From positions 1 through 23,272 of IMG/VR virus record IMGVR_UViG_3300035701_004971: a DNA stretch of 23,272 nt; one strand, 5' to 3'. Shown piece after piece: positions 8,595 through 15,823 of this stretch. This stretch comes from a virus. The position numbers and the translations under genes were made by a program. How positions within the stretch are numbered: position 1 is the first letter of the stretch; every line of letters starts with the position of its first letter. The notes beneath the pieces were generated by a model. That model was not told the DNA's origin. It was given only the letters and a program-made list of their open reading frames with translations, and searched no databases.

Positions 8595-9713
8595 CTAGGT
8601 TCCTTCCGTTCCGAGTTTCGGCACCAAAACCACCGTGCCGGCATGGAGCCTGCTCCCGCTGATGTGATTGTACGTCGCGAGACGGCGCCATTCGTTCGCG
8701 GTGCCGTAGTATTGCGACGACACGTCGCGCAAGTCCTGTCCCTCGCGCGCCACGAACGCGGCGAGCGTGGCCTGTTGATACGAGTTGGCGAGCATCTCTT
8801 GTTGCTGGCGAGCAGCTTCTCGCTGCAACTTGCGGGCGGCAAGACGGGCCTTGCGTGTCTTCTCTTCCGAGTCGATTGCTTGCTCCTGAGTGACCGTTGA
8901 AACGTCGGTGACGGCACGCTGTGCCCGAGCCGGAATACTTTGAAACGCCGAAACGATCGACTGCGCCTCGTCTTTGAATGTTTCCAGAGTCGAAATGACC
9001 TTGCGAAACGTCTCCGGACCCGACATCGCCAGATTGACGAACTGCTGCGCCATCGACGAAAGCTCGGCGGCGGCATCGGCGATCGCGTCGATGGCGTTGT
9101 TCACGAGGTTGATAATCGACGCCACCATGGCGAACGCGTCTTTGATCACCTGCACGGCGTCTAAAAGCGCCTGAACGGCGTTAAGAATCTTGTTGATGAT
9201 GTCGACGATCGACAACGACGTGCCAAAACCCACGGGCAAAACCAATTCGCCACGACTCGACCACTGAAACTCAATCGACCACTCTAGGTCTTCGCGCCGC
9301 TGCCACGTCTGCTCGAATTGCGTCATGATGCCGTGACGGGTGATTTCGTCCCATTTCACTTCGAGAAGCTGTCCGCGCATGCGAAACCCGTCGACCACCT
9401 TCGCCAGATCGGAAACGTCCCGCACTGCGGCCCCTTCATAGAGAGCCACGGCAGTCTGTCCGAACACGGGCAAACCGCTGTCCGTGGTAGTCTTCAAGAA
9501 GCGATCTTTCCACATGCCGTTGATCGTAGTCGCGTCCTCTTGCGTACCGAGCATTTGAATCGAAGCGATCGGATTACCGGGATACCACGTGAATTCGGCA
9601 CGCATTTTTCCAGAGAGCTTGAGCGGCCTATAGGGGAGCGCCCGCCCCTGCAAGATCAGCTTTCGCCTTTCTCCGGTCAGCTCCTTAATCGACAATGAAC
9701 TCGGGCTACCCAT
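8595..9713 (-). CDS. LysM-containing baseplate / tail hub adaptor protein
   Basis: A 372-residue protein with a C-terminal LysM-like domain at about residues 320-366 (AREGQDLRDVSSQYYGTANEWRRLATYNHISG ... LHAGTVVLVPKLG). LysM domains bind glycan. In contractile phages a LysM protein after the tape measure (T4 gp53-like, XkdP-like) glues baseplate wedges together or contacts the hub. The N-terminal half (RAEFTWYPGNPIASIQMLGTQEDATTINGMWKDRF) resembles tail proteins of this type. A helical middle region (about 170-310) is rich in Ala, Ile and Gln. The gene begins 8 nt after the tape measure stop, with GATAGG as a weak ribosome site. Confidence 0.82.
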   Translation of the reverse strand: MGSPSSLSIKELTGERRKLILQGRALPYRPLKLSGKMRAEFTWYPGNPIASIQMLGTQEDATTINGMWKDRFLKTTTDSGLPVFGQTAVALYEGAAVRDVSDLAKVVDGFRMRGQLLEVKWDEITRHGIMTQFEQTWQRREDLEWSIEFQWSSRGELVLPVGFGTSLSIVDIINKILNAVQALLDAVQVIKDAFAMVASIINLVNNAIDAIADAAAELSSMAQQFVNLAMSGPETFRKVISTLETFKDEAQSIVSAFQSIPARAQRAVTDVSTVTQEQAIDSEEKTRKARLAARKLQREAARQQQEMLANSYQQATLAAFVAREGQDLRDVSSQYYGTANEWRRLATYNHISGSRLHAGTVVLVPKLGTEGT

Positions 9714-9721
9714 GGCCTATC

Positions 9722-11704
9722 TCACGTTCCCGAAAACAACGGATTGAACCCCTGGCCGATTTTTTTATCAGCAAGCGCGGCCAAGTCGTTCGAGAAAGCG
9801 ACGGCGATACGATCGGGATCGAAACCCTCGGCGAAGGTTTGCGTGATGTCGAACTTGCTGCCACGGAAATCGTTGTAGTTCTCCGGAGGTTTCGCCGAGG
9901 TAGCAGCCGCAGCCGCCTCTTTCCTCTTTCTCCCCAACTCTTCTGCATTTCTAATGCCGATCTTTCTCTCTTTCTCGGCCGTCAAACGCGCGGTTTCGGA
10001 CCACCCTTTTTGAAAAGCCTCCCCCCATCCATGCCTCCACCCACCCTTCACCACGTCGCTTAGATGGGTTATCACGTAGACGATTGTTTGAATGACGTGC
10101 AGAATTCCGTCTATGGCATCGGCAAGAACCATGACCGTCGCCATCATCTGCTCCCCAAAAAAATCGTCGAACAAACTGAAAAACTCCGACGTCGAATCCC
10201 ACATGCTCTTGAATGTGTCGATAACGGGGGAGAGCAGATCCCCAATCACTGCCAAACGTGCTTTCCACGTGTCGATCATGAGCATCAAATGGGTCTTGAG
10301 CCCCTCGTAGTTCGACCGAATCAGCGACACGGCTTTTGTCACCATGTAGACGACCGCCAGAATGGCGGTAACCACCAAGTTGATTCTCAACGCACCCGTG
10401 ACGAACTTCAAAAGAGTCGGCGCGGATCGCGTCAACATCGGTACGATCTTCGACCACATCGGAGCCGTTTTGGCCAACGGCATCGACTCACCCGACAACA
10501 CCGCAGTGCCGGTGAGCTTAGACTTGATCATCTCAAAAAACGACGCCGCCCCTCCTCCTCCACCAACACCGGTGTATCCGGCACGGGTTGCGGCTCTCGA
10601 CAGCAAAGATTTTTTTAGCAGACCCCCATATTGGGATTTGAAAGGCAACGCCTCTTCTCCAGAAATGATCGTCGACAACGCCCCGCCTGTTTTTCCCCCT
10701 AGCGCGGCCGTCGCTGCGTTTCCGGTAAGGCCCCCTCTCGACAGCATCCCCCACAACCCGCGCCCCCCCTTCATGCCCAATCCGCCGGCTTTCGATGCCC
10801 ACTCGCCAAGCCCCGTCCCCGTCGCTTTTTGCAGCAAAAAATTGTACATCATCGCCTTGCCTATGGCTCGGACAAGACCAAGATGGTCGGTTAAAAACTC
10901 TCCGAACACCTTGCCATAATGCGAAGCGGCAGTGGTCCAACTGTCGATGTGATCTTCGACGTACTTCATGAGGTGTTCGATGTGCGGTAGCAGCGCCGTC
11001 ACGAACGCCATTTTGATTTTGTCCCACCCGCTTGCGATTCGGCGTTGGGCTTTTTGGATGTTGTACACCCGGTTGACGTTGTCGTCAGTGGCGATCCCCA
11101 ATTTTTTGAATGCCTCAATCTGTTTCTGAATCGCCTCCGGTCCCTCTCCGAGAACGTCGATCAACTTTCTGGCGCTCTCTGGAGGCAATCGGTATAGCCG
11201 TTGCAAGTCTTGAATCGACAGCTTGTGGGCTTGTGCCGACTTTGCGAGCTGCATAAATTGTTGCTGCGGCGTCTTCCCCGCCAAGCCGAATTGCTTGAAG
11301 AGATGCAACGCCGCCTTCGTCTGTCCGCCAAACCCAGAGGCCGCCGTCTTTGCCTTGTTGCCAGCCATGGCGAGACGGTTCATTGCCGTCACGGCTTCTT
11401 GCCCCGTAATACCGGCGTCGTCGAGAATATCAACCAATCCACCGGCTTCCACTGCCGACATTTTCGTGAAGTCTCGAACTTTCTTCACCGACTCCAAAAA
11501 ACTCATCGTGCCCTTTACGGCATCGACGGCCGAGAAGGCACCGGCGGCGGCTCCGGCTAGAATTCCGAACGAGCCGAGCGTCGAAGACGCGCGGTTGAAC
11601 AGGCTAGAAACCCTACCGGCGGCTCCGGACATCGCCGCGAGCGGTTGCGACGCCTGATCCACAACCGAGAATCGGGTGGAGACATTGTTGACTACGTCAA
11701 CCAT
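9722..11704 (-). CDS. Tail tape measure protein
   Basis: A 660-residue protein, long and mostly helical, directly after the tail assembly chaperone pair, which is the conserved place of the tape measure gene. Two apolar segments are visible, at about residues 44-61 (GSFGILAGAAAGAFSAV) and 436-462 (INLVVTAILAVVYMVTKAVSLI), typical of tape measures that may insert in the host membrane on injection. A Gly-rich linker (TGVGGGGGAAS) interrupts the middle. The C-terminus (GSKFDITQTFAEGFDPDRIAVAFSNDLAALADKKIG) has the FDI-Q-FAEGFDPDRIA pattern common to these proteins. At about 1.5 Angstrom per residue the tail would be roughly 100 nm long. Its ATG overlaps the stop of the T frame. Confidence 0.92.
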   Translation of the reverse strand: MVDVVNNVSTRFSVVDQASQPLAAMSGAAGRVSSLFNRASSTLGSFGILAGAAAGAFSAVDAVKGTMSFLESVKKVRDFTKMSAVEAGGLVDILDDAGITGQEAVTAMNRLAMAGNKAKTAASGFGGQTKAALHLFKQFGLAGKTPQQQFMQLAKSAQAHKLSIQDLQRLYRLPPESARKLIDVLGEGPEAIQKQIEAFKKLGIATDDNVNRVYNIQKAQRRIASGWDKIKMAFVTALLPHIEHLMKYVEDHIDSWTTAASHYGKVFGEFLTDHLGLVRAIGKAMMYNFLLQKATGTGLGEWASKAGGLGMKGGRGLWGMLSRGGLTGNAATAALGGKTGGALSTIISGEEALPFKSQYGGLLKKSLLSRAATRAGYTGVGGGGGAASFFEMIKSKLTGTAVLSGESMPLAKTAPMWSKIVPMLTRSAPTLLKFVTGALRINLVVTAILAVVYMVTKAVSLIRSNYEGLKTHLMLMIDTWKARLAVIGDLLSPVIDTFKSMWDSTSEFFSLFDDFFGEQMMATVMVLADAIDGILHVIQTIVYVITHLSDVVKGGWRHGWGEAFQKGWSETARLTAEKERKIGIRNAEELGRKRKEAAAAATSAKPPENYNDFRGSKFDITQTFAEGFDPDRIAVAFSNDLAALADKKIGQGFNPLFSGT

Positions 11705-12292
11705 CGGCGGCCTTTCTCATCGCGTCGCTTTCCTCTCGAAGCAATTCGCCGACGCTTTCGGCGAGACTGCACAGGTCGGGAAACGTCATGCCCAAACAGC
11801 CCTCGACCGGCTGGTGCCCGTATCTTCCGAGAAAGGCGACGAGACGCCAAATCCGGTGCATGTGTTCGTCCACGCTCCCGAGTCGGCTCGTGGCGAGTAG
11901 GAACGCCCCGTAGTGGACTAGCCCACTCGAACTTGCCGACTCGCCAGAAAACCCTCGATCGCTTCCTCCGGCGGCGCGTGCAGCTTCGCGTGAGCAGTCA
12001 TGAGAAGCTGTCGCACCGGTGGGCTCATCTTCCCGAACGCGGCGTCGGCCGAGCCGTCGGCGATCTTCACGACTTCGCCGTTCACTTCCACGAGAGCCTG
12101 CTTCAACTGCTCGTACGCCATTTTGAACGTGTCGCCGTTCGACCGCTTGGCGCACATCATCTCTTCGTGAGCCGTGAGCTGCACGAGCCCGATCGTCTTG
12201 ACCTCGTCGCCGAGAGACGCCGGGATCTCGTACACGTAAACCGGTCGTACTGCTTTCGCCGCTTCTATCTTTTCTCTGATCGCGTTTGCCAT
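11697..12292 (-). CDS. Tail assembly chaperone gpGT, -1 frameshift fusion
   Basis: Predicted fusion of about 198 residues. The G part is read from ATG 12292 for 115 codons to Gly-Phe at the slippery site 11948-11954, then the ribosome shifts -1 and reads 83 codons to the stop at 11697. The T part reads SGESASSSGLVHYGAFLLATSR ... CSLAESVGELLREESDAMRKAADG and lacks any good start of its own. In lambda and most long-tailed phages the G and GT products coat the tape measure and recruit tube protein. The slippery heptamer is in the correct phase and the T frame opens into the gap up to the tape measure start. The frameshift is inferred from sequence, with strong support from the conserved arrangement. 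Confidence 0.85.
11880..11954 (-). promoter_or_regulatory. Programmed -1 frameshift signal (slippery site plus stem)
   Basis: The heptamer GGGTTTT at 11954-11948 is phased as G GGT TTT in the G frame, so both tRNAs can re-pair after a -1 slip (GGG TTT). Five nt downstream, GAGTCGGC (11942-11935) is perfectly complementary to GCCGACTC (11887-11880), enclosing a small AGTGG/CCACT hairpin. A competing GGCGAG/CTCGCC pairing also exists. Slippery site, short spacer and stem match the textbook layout of frameshift sites in tail chaperone genes. Confidence 0.85.
11918..12292 (-). CDS. Tail assembly chaperone, short G product
   Basis: A 124-residue protein between tail tube and tape measure (MANAIREKIEAAKAVRPVYVYEIPASLGD ... 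IEGFLASRQVRVG). The mixed alpha/beta start, the central LTAHEEMMCAKRSNGD and the position identify it as the gpG-type chaperone. It is the unshifted product of the frameshift pair. A GGAGGG ribosome site lies 4 nt before the ATG. The last nine codons after the slippery site are unique to this short form. Confidence 0.88.
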   Translation of the reverse strand: MANAIREKIEAAKAVRPVYVYEIPASLGDEVKTIGLVQLTAHEEMMCAKRSNGDTFKMAYEQLKQALVEVNGEVVKIADGSADAAFGKMSPPVRQLLMTAHAKLHAPPEEAIEGFLASRQVRVG

Positions 12293-12322
12293 GACACCCT
12301 CCGTTTAAGTGAATGGCTTGGG

Positions 12323-12820
12323 TTACAGAATGCTGATGTCCGACGCCGAGAAGTCGAGCCCGACCGTGCCGTAGTCGGCGCGGCTGCCGAACGAAATCGG
12401 CACTTCGCCGAAAAACGCGTCGGAGATCATCACGCGAGGCCGGTCCCCGTTGGGGAAGTTGAGCGTCGCTTTGATGTTGATCTGAGTGCCCGGGGTGCGC
12501 CGCTTGGCACGGTCGATGATCGATTGGATCGTGCTGAACACGTCGCTGTTCTCGAAATGCAGCTCGACGCGACCGCGAACCCCGTTGAAGATTTCGTCGT
12601 AGCGGTTCGTCTTCTCGCCGAGGTAGCCCTCTTCCTTCAATTCGAGCTTGGCTGCCACCTCGAACGAGCGCACGTCGGTGACGGTGTCCTGCACATCACC
12701 GTCGACCACGAGTAGCACTTCAACCTCTTGCCGTCTGTTACCTCCGGCTATCGCCGGCGGCCAGGTCGTTTCTTGTTCCGCCTGGCTCCTCGCGTCGCCG
12801 CGAGGTGCGGACCATATCAT
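12323..12820 (-). CDS. Tail tube protein (start uncertain)
   Basis: The C-terminal 130 residues are a clear tail tube protein: VDGDVQDTVTDVRSFEVAAKLELKEEGYLGEKTNRYDEIFNGVRG, then RTPGTQINIKATLNFPNGDRPRVMISDAFFGEVPI. It polymerises into the inner tube under the sheath. The first beta strand seems to begin at about NRRQEVEVLLVVDG, but there is no ATG just before it. I take ATG 12820, which lies 6 nt after the HNH stop and could be reached by re-initiation; this adds a doubtful N-terminus read through three hairpins. GTG 12823 is adjacent. GTG 12718, with AAGAGG 5 nt upstream, gives 131 residues but would cut into the first strand. The family assignment is firm and the start is not. Confidence 0.85.
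   Translation of the reverse strand: MIWSAPRGDARSQAEQETTWPPAIAGGNRRQEVEVLLVVDGDVQDTVTDVRSFEVAAKLELKEEGYLGEKTNRYDEIFNGVRGRVELHFENSDVFSTIQSIIDRAKRRTPGTQINIKATLNFPNGDRPRVMISDAFFGEVPISFGSRADYGTVGLDFSASDISIL
12744..12805 (-). other. Three consecutive hairpins ahead of the tail tube coding core
   Basis: On the minus strand: CCTCGCG-GCGA-CGCGAGG (12805-12788, a 7-bp stem with a GNRA loop), then GCCAGG/CCTGGC (12786-12781 with 12765-12760), then CCGGC-GATA-GCCGG (12757-12744). The last is followed at once by GGAGGT. They occupy the region between the HNH stop and the recognisable tail tube sequence and look more like untranslated structured leader than coding sequence. Confidence 0.7.
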
Positions 12821-12826
12821 CACCCA

Positions 12827-13609
12827 CTAGGGGTGCTCGGCGTGTGGCCTCTGAGGGTTCCGATCGATTTCGATCGGCCTTCCCTGCTGATTGCCCGCAC
12901 CGAACGGATTGTCACTCTTTTCGAGTACCGTCGGATTCTCGGGTGTTCCAGCAAATAGCCGAGTGTGAACGGCGCGGTTGCCCGCGTCGGGGGCCGCTTG
13001 TGTCAACCCTTGATTCTTTGATCTGCCATCTTCAATGCTCCTGAGTGGTTTGCCCCACTCTTCTAGGGTTCTATCTCTCTTCGAGCTATTGCAGCGTTTG
13101 CACGCCGGAACAACATTCAGAACTTCGTGCTTCCCACCACGGGTCAACGGAAAAATATGATCTTGAGTCAATCGACCACCACACCCACAATAGGCACAGC
13201 GCCACCCATATTGCTCAAGAATGGTTTCCCAATCTGAGAGACTCACAGCATCGATAGTGTTGAACGTGCGCGCTCTCCACGACTCGTATCGCACTTTCCC
13301 GATTTCCGGGTAGCGTCTTCGGTATCGAGCTGCCGTGATCCGCATTACGTCCCGATGCTTCTCTTGCCATCTTTTGATCGCATTCTTCAGCTCGGGTTGC
13401 TGATGCTCACACGGGCGACATAACGGACGGAGGTATTCATGATTGCCAACGGTACGCACGCGAAACGCGTCTGCCGGTTTTGTTTGATGGCACGCTTCAC
13501 ACTCGGCCGGGAGCCCAGGCAAGCGCCTGCTTGTTCGCCCTTTACGCGCCCAATGCGCTTTCAACGAAGCGCTTCGCTTGGTGTTTGATTCTTGGGTTTG
13601 AGCAAACAT
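12827..13609 (-). CDS. HNH endonuclease, free-standing homing-type
   Basis: A 260-residue protein from ATG 13609. An N-terminal Cys-x2-Cys pair at about residues 37/40 and a second at 64/67 form a likely zinc knuckle. A basic helical region (KRWQEKHRDVMRITAARYRRRYPEIG) is followed by the HNH domain: C138-x2-C141, D150-H151, N165 and C170-x2-C173 (RLTQDHIFPLTRGG ... VVPACKRCNSSKRDR). It probably nicks or cuts DNA as a selfish homing nuclease lodged between sheath and tube genes. The longer start at GTG 13657 is rejected because it would be translated through a terminator stem. GAGGGCGGC precedes ATG 13609. Residues from about 200 on are not part of a usual HNH domain and may derive from another small gene. 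Confidence 0.85.
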   Translation of the reverse strand: MFAQTQESNTKRSASLKAHWARKGRTSRRLPGLPAECEACHQTKPADAFRVRTVGNHEYLRPLCRPCEHQQPELKNAIKRWQEKHRDVMRITAARYRRRYPEIGKVRYESWRARTFNTIDAVSLSDWETILEQYGWRCAYCGCGGRLTQDHIFPLTRGGKHEVLNVVPACKRCNSSKRDRTLEEWGKPLRSIEDGRSKNQGLTQAAPDAGNRAVHTRLFAGTPENPTVLEKSDNPFGAGNQQGRPIEIDRNPQRPHAEHP

Positions 13610-13620
13610 GCCGCCCTCAA

Positions 13621-13662
13621 AACAAAAAGGCGCGTGAAGTGGCCGAAGCCTCTTCACGCGCC
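13621..13662 (-). terminator. Strong intrinsic terminator after the tail sheath gene
   Basis: On the minus strand an 11-bp perfect stem GGCGCGTGAAG/CTTCACGCGCC (13662-13652 with 13639-13629), an A-A mismatch, then GGC-TTCG-GCC, closed by a C(UUCG)G-type loop. TTTTTGTTTT follows at once. This is a classical Rho-independent terminator acting on transcripts from the sheath gene. The plus-strand direction has no T tract. Confidence 0.95.
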
Positions 13663-13667
13663 CTATC

Positions 13668-13719
13668 CCCTCACGAAACGCGAGGGTGAAGCCGTGATTC
13701 AGTGGCTAGAATGCCACTG
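13668..13719 (-). other. Two hairpins between the sheath stop and the terminator
   Basis: Minus-strand hairpins CAGTGGC/GCCACTG with a 6-nt loop (13719-13700) and CCCTCGCG-TTT-CGTGAGGG (13686-13668, one G-T pair). Neither has a T tract. With the terminator they form a three-hairpin 3' end for the sheath mRNA and may stabilise it. Confidence 0.75.
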
Positions 13720-13739
13720 CCGCACGAACAGAGTCAAGC

Positions 13740-15752
13740 CTACTTCACGGTGACGTTCACGCCCTCGCCAGCTTCCACCTGGAGCACAATGAAGTCGGCC
13801 GTCGCCAACGTGCGCACTTTCGCAATCGCCACGAAAATGCCCTTGGCTTCGAGATCCGGCGTGTTACCGCTCTTGTCGTCGATGATGTACCCGGCAATGC
13901 GCTGCGCCGGCGGGTTGTTAATCGACAACAGACCCGCGAGAAACGCATCCATTTCACCGACGATGGTGTCTTTGAGAGCCGGGGTCAGCGGCAGCTTGGA
14001 GAACGCCACCAGCCGTTGCGCCATGGAGTCTTCGAGGAAGTCCGCCATGCGCCGACGGTTGATGTTCTTCTCGCCCGAAATAAGCGACGAAGTGATTCCG
14101 GACTGAACGATCGGCCCGACCATGCGATCAATTCGCAAAGCGGCGACGCCACGCTGCCGAAGCAGTGTGTAATCGCCAATCTGCAACTTGGTCACCCCAC
14201 GCTGCACGCCCTTCACGGGGGCGAGAATCACGGGAATCGGCGGCGCCGCCTGCCCGGGATTGCGCTCGGGCGCGAGCACCGACAAAATGCTCGCCATCCA
14301 CGCGTCGAAATGCGTGTCGATGTTGCCGTCGGCGTAGAGCTTGCCGTCGGCACCCTTCATGTTGAAGCCCACCGCTTCCGGAATGAAGGTGAGAGCGCCC
14401 GGCCAATCGTAGAAAATGCGCTCGTTGCGATTGGCCCCGACGCCCGGATCGCTGTCGCCGACCACCGTATCGATCGATAGGGTTGTCAGCTCCGGCGACA
14501 CAACCGCCACTCGGCCAACGCCTTGCGTGCTCGCAGTGAGCACGTGCGACTTGAGCTTCGTACGAATGTCCGAATTGTGACGAGCCGCGACCACGATGTT
14601 GACGTCGCGGGCCGGCAGATCGTCGGTCAGCAACGCGTCAATCGCGGTCGAATAAAGCGCCGTGAGCTTCGCGTGACTCACGGCATTCGGAGCCTGCACG
14701 TCGGCGTCGTACGCCAAACCGGGCGACGTCGGCGACGTCTTCATGAGCAATCCCGACAGTGGATCCCACGACGACGCGGTCGGCACAGGTGGAGCGAGAG
14801 TCGGGCCGAGTGTGATGCTCGCGGCGATCGTCGAATCGAGAGGCCGCGCCGGCAGCGTGTAGCCAGCGGCTTCCGACATCTGATGGTTGAGGCCAGTATC
14901 GGCGTCTGTGGACGGATGAATGCGCCACGCCAGGCTGCCGCCCGACGTCGCCCAATCGAAGTTGATGCCGTCGATCATCTCGACGGTGAGTTGCGTCGCA
15001 GAGCTTGCGTCGGCGGCGACTCTGAAATTGCCGTAGTTCAAACCGGCGCCGGCGTTGGTGCCCTGCGCACCAGCCGCGCCGATGACTCCGACCACCAGAA
15101 TGTCGCCCTCTTGAACCGGTCCACCATTCTTCGCCGTAGTGAATGCGCCGCCGGCGGCGGTGAAAAGTTGCGTCGCGGCGGGGGCGCCCGCCACGGTTAC
15201 GGCGCCGTCGACGCCTTGCTTGTAGTGGCCGGTGTCCGTGAAGACCACGCGAGCGCCGAGGCGCACGCGGTTGGTCGACGATTTGAATTCGCGCCCCGCC
15301 GCCACCGTCGCAGCCGCGATCGGCACAGCCGGGGTCGGATTGGTCGAACTCTTGTTCGTCGGCAGGAATCGTGCGAGCCGCACGCCGAGGGGCGAGGCTA
15401 GATTGATCGGCACCAAGACGAGCCGCGAAAACTTCTTGTTGCGCAGCGCGATGAAGCCGTTGCCACCCGAGATGCCGGTGTCGCCGATCGTGGAATCGAA
15501 ACCGCCCACCTTGTTGAGCATGTCCTGCCCTGTCAAAACCTCGACGGGGATCGGATTGGTGGAAACGACGCCGACGGAATCGACAGACGTTGCGAACGTC
15601 ATGTCGGCAAACTCGCCGACAATGGCGACCGTGCCGACGCCGACACCGTTGATGTTTCCGGGCGGCGGAAGATCGACGATCACTACGCCCTCGATTGCGG
15701 TGATGACTTCTACACCCGGGAAAGTCTGATAGCGCCTGATGAAACCAGCCAC
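13740..15752 (-). CDS. Tail sheath protein
   Basis: A 670-residue contractile sheath protein. The N-terminus (MAGFIRRYQTFPGVEVI) gives the expected early beta strand. The C-terminal third carries recognisable sheath sequence: PGALTFIPEAVGFN, IDTHFDAWMASILSVLAPERNPGQ, YTLLRQRGVAALRID, KNINRRRMADFLEDSMAQRLVAFSKLPLT and a final VRTLATADFIVLQVEAGEGVNV. The central region (about 150-330) is a likely surface domain. It forms the outer cylinder that contracts on infection. Start is GTG 15752 with AGGAGG 5 nt upstream. The gene is followed by its own terminator. Confidence 0.93.
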   Translation of the reverse strand: MAGFIRRYQTFPGVEVITAIEGVVIVDLPPPGNINGVGVGTVAIVGEFADMTFATSVDSVGVVSTNPIPVEVLTGQDMLNKVGGFDSTIGDTGISGGNGFIALRNKKFSRLVLVPINLASPLGVRLARFLPTNKSSTNPTPAVPIAAATVAAGREFKSSTNRVRLGARVVFTDTGHYKQGVDGAVTVAGAPAATQLFTAAGGAFTTAKNGGPVQEGDILVVGVIGAAGAQGTNAGAGLNYGNFRVAADASSATQLTVEMIDGINFDWATSGGSLAWRIHPSTDADTGLNHQMSEAAGYTLPARPLDSTIAASITLGPTLAPPVPTASSWDPLSGLLMKTSPTSPGLAYDADVQAPNAVSHAKLTALYSTAIDALLTDDLPARDVNIVVAARHNSDIRTKLKSHVLTASTQGVGRVAVVSPELTTLSIDTVVGDSDPGVGANRNERIFYDWPGALTFIPEAVGFNMKGADGKLYADGNIDTHFDAWMASILSVLAPERNPGQAAPPIPVILAPVKGVQRGVTKLQIGDYTLLRQRGVAALRIDRMVGPIVQSGITSSLISGEKNINRRRMADFLEDSMAQRLVAFSKLPLTPALKDTIVGEMDAFLAGLLSINNPPAQRIAGYIIDDKSGNTPDLEAKGIFVAIAKVRTLATADFIVLQVEAGEGVNVTVK

Positions 15753-15794
15753 GACGGCCTCCTACAGTTTTGAGCCTACCGATTTGGCAACGGC

Positions 15795-15823
15795 AGTGTA
15801 CGTTTTTCCAAAGATTCTAGCAA
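15795..15823 (-). promoter_or_regulatory. Possible sigma70-type promoter for the sheath gene
   Basis: On the minus strand TTGCTA (15823-15818), a 17-nt spacer and TACACT (15800-15795), each matching four of six consensus bases. It lies in the 64-nt gap before the sheath gene and overlaps the upstream stop codon. Support is weak and based only on consensus and spacing. Confidence 0.3.

Noticed and set aside
11645-12715. Plus-strand open frame of 356 codons antisense to the tail genes
   Set aside because: It is Arg/His/Val-rich and mirrors codon use of the tube, chaperone and T frames on the other strand. No ribosome site; a shadow.
13610-13657. Longer HNH start at GTG 13657
   Set aside because: It would place the terminator stem and T tract inside the coding sequence, and the extra residues do not look like part of the protein.
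12720-13740. Intron carrying the HNH gene inside the tail tube gene
   Set aside because: Only about 105-130 nt flank the HNH frame, no group I core elements are seen, and no 5' exon with a start codon lies behind the sheath gene. A free-standing insertion is simpler.
14523-15401. Plus-strand open frame of 292 codons antisense to the sheath gene
   Set aside because: Arg-rich composition typical of antisense frames, and the minus-strand sheath protein is unambiguous.
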